Shown here piece after piece: positions 22,400-32,638 of a DNA stretch of 64,000 nucleotides. A program made the translations under genes and the position numbers. The notes beneath the pieces are model-generated. The model was not told the origin of the DNA and searched no databases. It worked only from the letters and a program-made list of their open reading frames with translations. The DNA comes from Hexactinellida sp. DTS-2022. Lineage: Eukaryota > Porifera > Hexactinellida. The stretch lies in NCBI GenBank assembly GCA_028753945.1, contig JAPNXP010000002.1, forward strand, positions 12,276,001 to 12,340,000. Reading direction: 5' to 3'. Each line of letters begins with the position of its first letter. Within the stretch, counting starts at the first letter, position 1.

Positions 22400-24030
22400 A
22401 CTTCAAATGTTAAAATGAATTTAAAGATTAATTATTACAAATATAAATTAGGAATACGTGTAGTATTTACGTCACTATTTTGAATAATAAAATTTGACAT
22501 CATCATCAACTTCGTAAAATGTTCCAACTTCAAGTGTTTTAATTTGCACTTGTATGAAACACACATTCACTTACTAACCAATCAATATCAGTGATTATCT
22601 AGCAATAGTAGGCATAATTATGTAATATGTTCAATAGTATTCAGTATACTATAGTGAGTAATTACAATATGAAGAAGATGACTGATTTACTTAAAAAACC
22701 GTTAATAAAACGTAGAATTGATTAGCGACCTAATAATTTTAATTTATATATAGAAAGAACATCCTTAGGAGAATACAACCTCTATATTTTCAATAACTAA
22801 TTCGGATTATTAAAGAGTCACTGGACCAGAATACAAATTTCTATATAACTGACGAACAAAATCGAAATTGAGAAATCGGGCTTCGAGGTGATCATCTCCA
22901 GCAAATTCTATATCTACTGTACAAATTTTAAATTTCTATCCCTAATGGTTTAGTCAGGCCATCGCGTACGGCCGGCCGGAAGTCCGACAGAGGTAAATTT
23001 AGTACTGTGCACTTATAGTATAAAACTATAGTAGGACCCTACTATGTATAACGTTTGTACTAGAATAAGCACACTAAAAAGGCAGTAAGAATAGAACTGG
23101 GCCACTATACTATAGTATAGTCGGCACAGTAAAAACTTTATAGTAGGGTCCTAATATAGATTTAGACTATAAGTGCACAGTATTGAATTTACCTATGTCG
23201 GACTTCCGGCCGGCCGGCCAGCCGTACGCGATGCCTGACTAAACCATTGGTAATAGGGCTGTACCGGATATCCGGTTCTAATCCGGTATCCGTCTGTATC
23301 CGGCCGGAACTGGATATGAACAACTATCCGGCCGGATAACGGTCCCAATTGTATTTGTGTATGAATTAAAGAATAACTATCTCTCCGAATATAAAGTGAA
23401 TTTCCATAGCTCTAGGGTCATTAACTGTCCATTTCTTCTGTCGTTCTAATGTCTGGTACAGGTTTTCTTGTATATATAATTTGGTAATAGAGATTTCAAA
23501 TTTGGACAGGAGATATAGAATTTCCTGGAGATGTGCACCTCTATATACGATTACTCAATTTCATTTTCGTTCGTCAGTTAAATCGAAATTTGTGTTCTGG
23601 TCCAGTGATTCTTTAATAATTCGAATTAGTTATTGAAAATATAGAGGTTAACAACTTGTATTCTCCTAAGGATGTTCATTCTATTTATCAATTAAAATTA
23701 TTACGTCGCTACCAATTCTACGTTTTATTAACGGTTTTTTACATAAATCAGCCATCTTCTCCATATTGTAATTACGCTATAGTATACTGATACTATAGAA
23801 CATATTCAATAAGACTATACTGCCATGACTGTTATTTGATTGGTTGTAAGTGAATATGTGTTTAATACAAGTGCGATTAAAACACTTGGAACATTTTACA
23901 GTTGATGATGATGTCAATTATATTATTCAAAATAGAACGTAAATACTACACGTAATCCTATTTCCTATTTGTAATAATTAATCTTTAATTAATTTAAACA
24001 TTTGAAGTCTTCACAAATTCAAACATTAAT
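22400..24030. repeat. 1.6-kb palindrome with a palindromic-repeat unit at its centre
   Basis: The left arm (about 22400-23060) and right arm (about 23140-24030) are inverted copies, roughly 88-90% alike by eye. Paired landmarks are CCGTTAATAAAACGTAGAAT, AGGAGAATACAA, CAATAACTAATTCG and GGCCGGCCGGAAGTCCGACA. The loop holds one copy of the ~65-bp repeat (23079-23137). The right arm is longer because of an insertion at 23257-23490. A third, partial copy of the arm lies at 34385-34620. No coding sequence. Confidence 0.85.
23257..23490. mobile_element. Small insertion with a 10-bp direct repeat
   Basis: The segment lies between direct repeats TTGGTAATAG at 23247-23256 and 23481-23490 and is absent from the mirror arm near 22945. 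It begins GGCTGTACCGGATATCCGG and is rich in CCGGATA words at its left. No matching inverted end is visible on the right. It may be a hAT-type or other small element; the superfamily is open. Confidence 0.65.
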
Positions 24031-24129
24031 TAAATTCTATTACACTAAGATTAAATGTAATTTGAATATTGAAATTCTAGTTAAATTAAACATTCGTGAA
24101 GTGCAATCAGAAGAAGCACACTCCCATCC

Positions 24130-24235
24130 CGTCTGTGAGGGGCTTTTAAAGTTAAAATAATACAGCAAGCTATTACAATAGCATTCCATACTTAAGTACT
24201 AAGTTCGACTTAGTTAAGTACATTCTTAAGTAGTA
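24130..24235. repeat. Left member of an inverted pair around the 24-34 kb nest
   Basis: AAAGTTAAAATAATACAGCA, AATAGCATTCCATAC and CTTAGTTAAGTAC reappear inverted at 33955-34090. The two copies sit immediately outside the split MITE at 24236-33948, so the MITE landed in the loop of this older palindrome. Confidence 0.8.
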
Positions 24236-24544
24236 CAGAATATTTGATATAGTGATAATGGTGGGGACATCTGATTCGTGGCCAAATTATCACTATATCC
24301 AATATATCACTATACCCATTATATCACTATATCCACTGTATCACCGCATTTAATATATGACTGTATACATTGTCAATACTTATATTCTGAAAAGAATAAT
24401 CAAATTCCTTATCAAATTCAAGTGGTAACGATATTTATACAGTAAAATATGAAATTATGGGGTCCAAGGAAGGTCAAAAATCCAATATTCTTGTGTAATC
24501 CGTACACAAATTATCACTATATCCAATAATGATATCACTATAAT
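24236..24544. mobile_element. Pogo-type MITE (copy B), left part
   Basis: Starts CAGAATATTTGATATAG after TA (24234-24235) and continues with the ATCACTATATCCAATAT words of copy A. It is cut at 24544 by a P element and resumes at 33654. Together with the right part it forms one MITE with TA on both outer sides. Confidence 0.8.
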
Positions 24545-24798
24545 CATAGCCTACTCTATATTTGGCCTACCATCAAAGCTAATATTTTGCACCAAGGATG
24601 AAGTAGTGTACGATATTTTTATTGACCCATAGTTATTTACATTTATCTCTGTACAGTTAGAAATATTTTAAATTTAGTTGGATCAACTTGTTACTGATTT
24701 TTGTTAATTTTTAGTAATTAATTAATCCAATTCTCCTTCCACCGATATTTTAAGCACTTCCTAGTACTATATTTGACTTTGTTTCTTTTTAATAAATA

Positions 24799-24992
24799 CA
24801 GTCAGGTCTGCTTATTATGAACAAGATTTCGTCTGCTTAATATGAAGATTTTTTATTATGAACAAACCCTACGGTCCCAATTTAACAACTTACATAGAGT
24901 TTGTTTTAAGTTGAGTTCGCTTATTATGGAGTCTCTCTATTATGAACACAATTTTTGGTCCCTTGAATGTTCATAATAAAAGAACTTGACTG
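24799..24992. mobile_element. Pogo-type MITE with Tigger-like tips
   Basis: Begins CAGTCAGGTCTGCTTATTAT and ends TTCATAATAAAAGAACTTGACTG (positions 24970-24992), flanked by TA on both sides (24797-24798, 24993-24994). It is 194 bp, non-coding, and sits in the 5' non-coding part of P1. Confidence 0.85.
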
Positions 24993-25016
24993 TAGTTAGA
25001 TATTTAATTTTTCTCA

Positions 25017-26123
25017 ATGCCGAACTGTTCTGCCCCTGGTTGTAGGGGTAATTATACCCCAGAAGAGCGCGTCCCAGTTTTAACTTCCAGATGGTTCACC
25101 TGAGTTACGACATGCCTGGATACGTGCTCTCCATCGTGAGGATATTTCTGACCTCAAAATGGTGTATGTGTGTGTTAAACATTTTCCGAAGGAAGATATT
25201 GAATATTTTCACACGATATCCAGAGGAGATGGCACATCCTATGAGGTCCCGCGAGGAAGACCCAAATTAAATCCTTGCGCTGTCCCCTCTCTCCTTCCTG
25301 GTTGTCCGTCTTATTATTCCTCTACCCCTTCAATTAGAATCAAACGAACTCGGTTCTCTTACTACTCCAAAGAGGAAGATTTATTGAACCAAGCAACTAA
25401 TCTCAGCTTGAGATCAGAGAATACAGAAATGGAGAAGTTTCGTGTTGGTTGTATACAAGAAATACGAGATAAGTTAGCTTTGATAACAATCCCAACTGAC
25501 TGGTTAGTTTGGATTCAAACAGATAATTGTGTGAGATTTTTTTTCCTAAGATGGAAATTCATAATATTTGTGCAGGTGTTTCTCTTGAAATAATTCTTTT
25601 TATATGTGAACGGATATATATGGGGAGTCCATTTCTCTCTCACTTATCTCTATCACTGATATCCGACAAATTGAAACGCTGTTTACAGAGATTACTCTGA
25701 AAAGCTCTTCCCCTCAGAAGAAACATCCTCCCATATCTCTAAAGCAAAATAACATATTGAGGAGGCCATTTGTAATCTATTAGATAGTGATGAAACAGAA
25801 TCCAATTGTTCCGATTTGCCAAGATTACAATTTATTCTTGGCCAACTAGAGAATGTGGGTATTTACAAGAAGAGAAGGAGATATAATGTTCTTACACAAA
25901 TTCTGGCCATAAAAACGCATCTGGTTTCTCCTGCTAGTTACAAATTCTCCAAAGTTCAGAATGCATTTCTTTTCCACATGTTCACACACTAGAAAAGTTG
26001 TACTCTTCTTTTGGGCTGGAAAACGGCTCTTGTACTTACCTTAGCCAGGTAACTTCTTCTTATAGTTCTCAAGAGAAGAATGTAATTATTCAGATGATGA
26101 AATCCACGTTAACTTCAGTCTGA
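25017..26123 (+). pseudogene. P1 transposase, part 1: THAP domain to catalytic start
   Basis: The ATG at 25017 opens MPNCSAPGC, the first zinc pair of a THAP domain. A frameshift near 25080 moves the frame to LPDGSPELRHAWIRAL, with the invariant Trp, and VYVCVKHFPKEDIEYFH keeps the Cys and His ligands that copy P2 has lost. CAVPSLLPG closes the domain near 25300. The helical part follows (EEDLLNQATNLSL) with stops after 25590. Around 25820-25950 LPRLQFILGQLEN and RRRYNVLTQ match copy P2, and near 26080-26115 the catalytic QMDEIHV is reached with a one-base loss. The Mutator-like element begins at 26124. Best copy for the zinc ligands, but disrupted by several shifts and stops. Confidence 0.88.
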
Positions 26124-26220
26124 GGGGTGGGAAGCCCCGGAAGGGTGGGAAAATATTTGGGGGTGCATGCATTAGTTAGAATTTTGAAGTTGCCATTAGT
26201 AAGAATATCGAGAACTGTCG

Positions 26221-26375
26221 TTAGTCAGAATTTCTATTAGGAAAATTGGCATTAGTCAGAATTTCTATTAGGAAAATTGGCATTAGTCAGAATTTCTATT
26301 AGGAAAATTGGCGTTAGTCAGAATTTCTATTAGGAAAATTGGCGTTAGTCAGAATCATTTTGTGGAAGATTGACA
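26221..26375. repeat. Left subterminal tandem repeat of the MULE, period 31 bp
   Basis: TTAGTCAGAATTTCTATTAG followed by GAAAATTGGC repeats with starts at 26221, 26252, 26283, 26314 and 26345. The copies are nearly identical, with CATTAG or CGTTAG variants. Confidence 0.92.
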
Positions 26376-26495
26376 TAGACTCTTAAGTAAGAAAACATAT
26401 ATTTGTATGCATAATAGTAAGTGTGTAATTGTAGTAAAAATAGGTAGGTATTAGTTAGCACAACCAAATAAGTACGAAAGGCTATATGAATTGAA

Positions 26496-28088
26496 TTAAT
26501 TAATGAATATTTGAAATCTGGTCTCTATAGTCGATCGGCATACCGGACACTGTTGTCCCAAATCTACCAAAGTCTGGCTGCATCCAGCACAACAATTTGC
26601 ATGCCTACAAGGCATGAAAATCCAAGTTTCGTTTCGGATCCTAAGGCATACAACACATATATTTCCAGCTGCATCATTTTGTATTTCTTCATCATCTGAA
26701 ATCTCTGAATCGCTCGAGAGGTCTTCAGTAATATTCATATTCCCAATGGTGTGACTGACTGCTTGCAAATATTCCCATGGAGTATAATGTCCATCACTAA
26801 GCTTCTGTTTGCAAATTCTCCTTTGGTCTTCATTTTTAATACTATGATTTTTCCTTGGCCTGCTGATCTGTTTACCAAGGTGCAAGCGGCCTATATCATT
26901 ATCTGTATCCTGTATTATGTTATTGATATTGGCAATGAAAGTCCAGATTCTGGGATGATTCGTCTTGATTACAGATTTGAGTTTTGAGTGATAACTCTCT
27001 GCTGAGTTATTTGTGGTAATATTTGCATCGTAAATAGAGAGCTCTTCTGGTGTTATTTGAGTCAACCAACGTTTTTTGAAATATTTCTTCATTTTCTCCA
27101 GTTTAATCATCTCGATATCTTCTAGAGACGGCATTTGGAGTAGACTATACGTAGGGTAGATCAAAGAAGGTGGTAAAAAAGGAATTGCCATCAGTTGTTT
27201 TACAAATTTTTGGATGAGGAGATTATTCTTGAAACCGTCGCTGAGGCCCACTTTTTGAGTTTTAGCCCATATTCGCTGGGTAAAATGGAACCAGCAACCA
27301 TAAACTTGAATTCCAGGATATACTTCTTTGATCGCATTACGAGATCCAGCTTCCCAATCTGACATGGATGTCAAAGGCTTAAACTGTGGAATAGTAGCCC
27401 GTATCTTCTCCAATATTTCTTGGTATAGCTCCTGTGTCTTTGAAGTCATCAGACAGTGTAAGGCGGGTAGCGTATGCCTTCCCACAGTAACAAATATAGT
27501 CCACAGCTGATAAAATTGAGCTGGAACAGTATAGAATGTTCCATCAAATTGGATGTTGCTAATCTCATTTAAACGATCCACCATTTTGTTGGAAAAGAAG
27601 ACGACTGCAGTTTCATTCCCACAGGTAACGGAAAATTTATAGTAATTTGCTAAATTTGATGTAGGCAGAATTGCACAAAATTGGGAAGCGTTTAACGGAA
27701 TTTTAGGTTGTAAAGTTCTTCGCGCACGGTACATTGCCGATTCACATTCTCTGAAGGATATATCGCATGCGCAAGGATCTGTTCTTGTTACATCATCGAA
27801 TGCCTTTCTGAGATTAATTTGAGTATGTTTCGCGATTGTTTTGCACTTAGTTTTTAGTTGGAAGATTTCAGCTTTATAGTCTTCAATGCCATGGTTGTGT
27901 TGGTTTAAAGGAGAGATTAAATTTCTCTCGCGATTAAATTTACCGGATCCTTTACAACACTCTCTAAATAATACGCACTTGAGGTATATGTATTTCTCCA
28001 TGATTTTGGAATGGATATACTTGTGTCCATCCGAAGTTGTATATATTTTTCTTGCGGTCCTTCTGTATTCTTCAACAGTGTATTCCAT
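26496..28088 (-). CDS. MULE transposase with C-terminal RING finger, 530 aa
   Basis: Uninterrupted frame. Residues about 30-70 look like a FLYWCH-type zinc module (YIYLKC, RECCKG, HNH). The MULE transposase core follows: IQFDGTFYTVP with Asp182, MSDWEAG with Asp244, the CWFH pair (Cys265, His268) and NNSAESYHS with Glu364, the DDE triad. After an acidic Ser/Asp linker (about 455-470) comes a RING-HC finger: Cys478, Cys481, Cys494, His496, Cys500, Cys503, Cys514 and Cys517, ending CPVCR. Such fingers usually recruit E2 enzymes as ubiquitin ligases. Expected role is DNA cutting and joining of the MULE ends in the nucleus; what the RING does is inferred only. The intact frame inside a broken P gene points to recent insertion. 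The start is the first ATG; none better is seen upstream. Confidence 0.93.
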   Translation of the reverse strand: MEYTVEEYRRTARKIYTTSDGHKYIHSKIMEKYIYLKCVLFRECCKGSGKFNRERNLISPLNQHNHGIEDYKAEIFQLKTKCKTIAKHTQINLRKAFDDVTRTDPCACDISFRECESAMYRARRTLQPKIPLNASQFCAILPTSNLANYYKFSVTCGNETAVVFFSNKMVDRLNEISNIQFDGTFYTVPAQFYQLWTIFVTVGRHTLPALHCLMTSKTQELYQEILEKIRATIPQFKPLTSMSDWEAGSRNAIKEVYPGIQVYGCWFHFTQRIWAKTQKVGLSDGFKNNLLIQKFVKQLMAIPFLPPSLIYPTYSLLQMPSLEDIEMIKLEKMKKYFKKRWLTQITPEELSIYDANITTNNSAESYHSKLKSVIKTNHPRIWTFIANINNIIQDTDNDIGRLHLGKQISRPRKNHSIKNEDQRRICKQKLSDGHYTPWEYLQAVSHTIGNMNITEDLSSDSEISDDEEIQNDAAGNICVVCLRIRNETWIFMPCRHANCCAGCSQTLVDLGQQCPVCRSTIETRFQIFIN

Positions 28089-28229
28089 TTTGATTTCTCT
28101 GAAAAGTGATGCATAAGAATTTATATACTTTCAAGATTACCTCACCCATTTTACACACATGGAAGTTGATATACATTACAAGGATTCCATAAATTGAAAC
28201 TCAAAATACAATATCATTGACGAGATTCT

Positions 28230-28445
28230 GACAAATCATAATAATCGTTGAAGGGATTCTGACTAATGCCAATTTCCTAATAGAAATTCTGACTAACGCC
28301 AATTTTCCACAAAATAATTCTGACTAACGCCAATTTTCCTAATAGAAATTCTGACTAACGCCAATTTTCGACAAAATGATTCTGACTAACGCCAATTTTC
28401 CTAATAGAAATTCTGACTAACGACAGTTCTCGATATTCTGACTAA
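28230..28445. repeat. Right subterminal tandem repeat of the MULE, inverted
   Basis: Repeats of ATTCTGACTAACGCCAATTT alternate with CCTAATAGAA and CCACAAAATA or CGACAAAATG spacers. They are the inverse of the left array, but with a two-spacer alternation that the left side shows only once. Confidence 0.9.
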
Positions 28446-28515
28446 TGGCAACTTCAAAATTAGGACTAATGCAGCTTCCCCAATATTTGGTCCTAACTTA
28501 TCCCCTGAATACCCC

Positions 28516-29431
28516 ACAAGAACTGTATTTGCTATCATGGTTTCTAGTTTACACAAAAAATGGTCCTGTATTTCTCGTTTGATACCTTGCGCATCTATAT
28601 CTGCTGAATACCTTTCCTATAATTAAGTGTTGTATTTTGGATATCGAATCTTGCGGTTTGAAAGTACAGATTATTTCTACCGACAATTACCCTTTAAAAG
28701 TGAACTTATTCAAGTTATTTTCTCCACTAAACAGTTAGAGACTAGTGTACCACACCCTTCTGATACTAAAAGAAAACTCTATGTTACTTTTGACTTTGTG
28801 CACATTTTCAAAAGTATTCGAAACAACTGGTTGAATCAGAAAGATATTCGGAAAACCTTTCACTTTCCCAACTTTCAGAACATTAAGCTGGATTACTGTG
28901 TGTATCCTGTTCAAGTTTACTCTGCATCTTTTAGTGTTGTGCGTCTCCTCTATAATTTAGAGAAAGAATCCTTAGCTAAGTTAGCACCTAGCTTGACTAT
29001 CAAAGCTTGTTACCTTCTGCTATTGAGCGCCAAAATATGAAACTTGTTTTAAAAGTATTCAACGAATTAACTGTTGCAGCTCTGAAGTTACTGAATGAAC
29101 TCCGTAACCAAGAAGACCGAAACAATACACACGACTTTGTTGAAATGCTTTTTCAAATTTGGAGACTTTTCAACATAAATTCTCCACTTAAAGGTAAACG
29201 TTGGAATGATGATATCTCAAGACCTCTAACATACCAGGGCGAACGATTTTCATTCTTAGCTTGTGTTGTTATTTGGTTAGAGACTTGGCTGGTCTTGCCA
29301 GGAAATGTAGGAAAGTTAAGTAAACAAACGTTTACCAGTTCTAAACATGCTTGTACTGTATTGCTTCAGATAACTAAGCATTTAACTGGATTTTGTGGAT
29401 TTAACTATCTTTTGACATCCTTTTTACAGAC
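28516..29431 (+). pseudogene. P1 transposase, part 2: catalytic middle and insertion domain
   Basis: Resumes after the MULE as FAIMVSSLHKKWS and IPCASISAE, matching copy P2. A shift near 28620 follows, then TDYFYRQLP replaces the STDNYPL block and LETSVPHPSDTKRKLYVTF and VHIFKSIRNNWLNQKDI continue. Near 29000 a shift leads to AIERQNMKLVLKVFNE, the start of the region that in P elements interrupts the catalytic core, then LNELRNQEDRNNTHDFVEM and SKQTFTSSKHA. The frame reaches the last codons before LTGRLQT and is cut at 29431 by an inverted-repeat element. There are two or three lesions, otherwise well preserved. Confidence 0.87.
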
Positions 29432-30822
29432 GGGGAATTCCATGTCAAGTCAACCAGTCATTTCACCACTATCAATCGATTTGTCTGTAAATTGCTGTGT
29501 AACAAGCTACAAGCAAGTTTATACTTTCCTCAAAATTTTAGACCAATCGGTTGAGTGGTTTTTGATTTATGACGTCACAGATTTTCATTTTTTTGTTGAT
29601 TATCCAAACATTTTTCAAAATGTTGAAGCACCATCTCACTTCAAACTCGTATAACTTTTGATATAATTATACAATTCTTTAAAAAATTGCTATACTTTAT
29701 GTTTTTATATATGGAGAATTCAAATTAGATGGATATATTAAGTTATCAGTTGTTTTTATTAGTGAAAATTAGAACTGAAACCAATACCGGAAGTAGAACC
29801 AAAACCATGACGTAACAAAAATCTATATTTTCGGATCTCTTTTATTTTTTGGTAATTTATTGTATGTAGTCTTAAGTCATTGTCTAGAAAATTTCATTAT
29901 GGTTTCCATATCTTCCCATTGAGTTATTCACATTTTTGTCCTCTAAACGCTATTTATGTGATACTACAACTTATTAATGTTCTTTATAAAAATAGAATAC
30001 TGGCTAGAACCTTACTCTATTTCTATCATATTGATAAATATTTCATATTTAAATAATTATTATCACCAGTGTATTATACAGCCATTTGTAAATACGCTCC
30101 TAATCCTGGTCTGATGCAATTTCATACGCCTAAATCACAAATTATTGTTACCGTATAGGAGAGGATTCCAAATTTTCGCGCTCCTAAATTCCAATTTTCC
30201 AAAAATCATACTCCAAAAGGAGCGTCTCGCGCTCCTGGATAATTCCTTGATTATCACTCATTCCAACAGCATTATACACAATTGATATACGTGTGTATCA
30301 GAAATTTGTGGTTTGTGGTATGTTTGACCTCCGATACACTACCATGTAAATTAAAATGCATTAGTATTGTTGCTATGTTTAATAAGAATGCAATTTATTA
30401 AACTATTGAGCTGTGAAGTTAATATTACAGCATAAAAGTTATGAAACTTGATTATTATCTATTGATTCTATTTATTTGCATCACTTCGAATTCTGAATTT
30501 AGAAATCAATTTTTTTTGTTACCTCCCACTGAAAATTATCTTGTGATGACATTGGAGGTACAGTAAAAAAAAGTTACCGCCCGAGCAAGTTTACAGCAAT
30601 CAAAAGAAGGTAATATATTATCACTTATTCAAATGTTTAATATAGAGCTCTTAGATTATGTTGTAGTACACTTAATTATGTTTTAGATATGATAACATCA
30701 AAACTATACCAGTGACACGTACTTACCATAAATACACTCCAATAAGTGCAAAATTTATAGGAGGAAAGTGAATTAGTGACCAATTAGATTCCACAATAAC
30801 ATATGAATTTAAATGAAATCGT

Positions 30823-31119
30823 GTGACAAACTCTAAATATTCTACACAGCTGCCATACTTAACTATAGGTAATTATGTCGCATGTATGTATGACAAAGAT
30901 TGGTGTATTTGTGTGATTAAAGAAGTCTGTGAGGAAGAAGGTGATATAGAAGTCAGCTTTATGCATCCAAAAGGACCAGGGCGTCCTGAAAATAGTTTCT
31001 ATTGGCACTCAACAGAAGACGTTTGTTATGTCCCTCAAAATGATGTAATAGGCTATATATCCACTCCAAAAACTTCTTCAAAACGTGCAAGGAAGTCAAA
31101 ATCTCATCTATGGACATGA
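30823..31119 (+). CDS. Small Tudor/SH3-like barrel domain segment, probably a captured exon
   Basis: About 95 residues: YVACMYDKDWCICVIKEVCE, then DIEVSFMHPKGPGRPENSF, YWHSTEDVCYVP and a basic tail. The pattern (YVAC, D-W, D-x-V-F-M-H-P-x-G-P, F-x-W, C-x-V-P) is one I associate with a short beta-barrel found at the end of many invertebrate transposon-related proteins. I cannot give it a precise family name. The frame opens at a non-ATG codon here, and an AG just upstream could be a splice acceptor, so it may be the last exon of a lost transposase gene. It lies between the inverted repeats of the surrounding element. Function unknown. Confidence 0.55.
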   Translation: MTNSKYSTQLPYLTIGNYVACMYDKDWCICVIKEVCEEEGDIEVSFMHPKGPGRPENSFYWHSTEDVCYVPQNDVIGYISTPKTSSKRARKSKSHLWT

Positions 31120-31195
31120 AGCTAATTACTGATTTTCAAATGTAGCAAGAGATTAAATTGTAAATATATAAACGTACGTAATCCATTTGGAAATA

Positions 31196-31483
31196 CAGTA
31201 TACCGTCGCTAGTCCGAACAGGAGATACCAAAATATTTTTCATATAAAAGAGGGTAAATCATAAATATTTGTATATATAATACATTGAAATTATACAAAA
31301 ATAAGTATCAGGTAGTGTACTATATGATTTGAATGGATTAAAAAGAGTGGGTCGGATTATTGGGGTCTCATTTTATAGATGCCTATAGAAAATGTACTAC
31401 ATCCCTACCCGGAACGAATTCACTAATGGGAAGAGATTTTAGTTGAATCGGAACACCTATGTTAGAATTAGCAGGGGGTACTG
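31196..31483. mobile_element. Tc1/mariner-pogo type MITE (copy 2)
   Basis: Begins CAGTATACCGTCGCTAGTCC and ends AATTAGCAGGGGGTACTG, with TA on both sides (31194-31195, 31484-31485). The interior matches copy 1 at 6886-7193 (CGAACAGGAGA, TTTTATAGATGCC, CGAACGAATTCACTAAT). Confidence 0.85.
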
Positions 31484-32638
31484 TATACGTATATGAATAT
31501 TACATCAAAGACAATTATCAAATCATGAATTATAAGCAATCTTAATTATTTGAATAATAATGTAAATAACAAATACATTGGTATTAAGTAGGCCCAAAAA
31601 TAACAGTGTGACAACGACTATTAGCTAACGTAAGTAAGTTCACAGTTCATTTGTTTAATCAATTGTATTCCAATTATACATTGCAACAATACTAATGCAC
31701 TTAATGCATAATGTACTTAATTAACATGTGTAGTGTATCGGAGGTCAAACATACCACAAACCACAAATTTCTGATACACACGTATATCAATTGTGTATAA
31801 TGCTGTTGGAATGAGTGATAATCACGGAATTATCCAGGAGCGCGAGACGCTCCTTTTGGAGTATGATTTTTGGAAAATTGGAATTTAGGAGCGCGAAAAT
31901 TTGGAATCCTCTCCTATACGGTAACAATAATTTGTGATTTAGGCGTATGAAATTGCATCAGACCAGGATTAGGAGCGTATTTACAAATGGCTGTATAATA
32001 CACTGGTGATAATAATTATTTAAATATGAAATATTTATCAATATGATAGAAATAGAGTAAGGTTCTAGCCAGTATTCTATTTTTATAAAGAACATTAATA
32101 AGTTGTAGTATCACATAAATAGCGTTTAGAGGACAAAAATGTGAATAACTCAATGGGAAGATATGGAAACCATAATGAAATTTTCTAGACAATGACTTAA
32201 GACTACATACAATAAATTACCAAAAAATAAAAGAGATCCGAAAATATAGATTTTTGTTACGTCATGGTTCCGGTTCTACTTCCGGTATTGGTTTCAGTTC
32301 TAATTTTCACTAATAAAAACAACTGATAACTTAATATATCCATCTAATTTGAATTCTCCATATATAAAAACATAAGTATAGCAATTTTTTAAAGAATTGG
32401 ATAATTATATCAAAAGTTACACGAGTTTGAAGTGAGATGGTGCTTTAACATTTTGAAAAATGTTTGGATAATCAACAAAAAATGAAAATCTGTGACGTCA
32501 TAAATCAAAAACCACTCAACCGATTGGTCTAAAATTTTGAGGAAAGTATAAACTTGCTTGTAGCTTGGCACACAGCAATTTACAGACAAATCGATTGATA
32601 GTGGTGAAATGACTGGTTGACTTGACATGGAATTCCCC

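Larger units (their letters stand above)
26124..28515 (-). mobile_element. Mutator-like element (MULE) inserted in the P1 gene
   Basis: Inverted ends start GGGGT on both sides and share AATATTTGGG, GCATTAG and TTTTGAAGTTGCCATTAG. Inside them, tandem repeats of GTCAGAATTTCTATTAGG follow in inverted orientation. The element carries one intact minus-strand gene. The P1 coding sequence stops at its left edge (DEIHV) and resumes at its right edge (IMVSSLHKKWS), with perhaps 15 codons missing. No 9-bp target duplication was found, so the outermost bases are uncertain. Confidence 0.85.
29432..32638. mobile_element. 3.2-kb element with ~0.98-kb inverted repeats and a 4-bp target duplication
   Basis: The ends are GGGGAATTCCATGTCAAGTC and its complement, flanked by AGAC at 29428-29431 and 32639-32642. 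Removing the element restores the P transposase reading through LQTDPLE. The arms run to about 30421 and 31641 and look over 95% identical in the outer part. The middle holds a short protein-coding segment (30823-31119) and a pogo-type MITE. Superfamilies with 4-bp duplications include Sola, Ginger and Chapaev; nothing here decides among them. No transposase is left inside. Confidence 0.88.
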
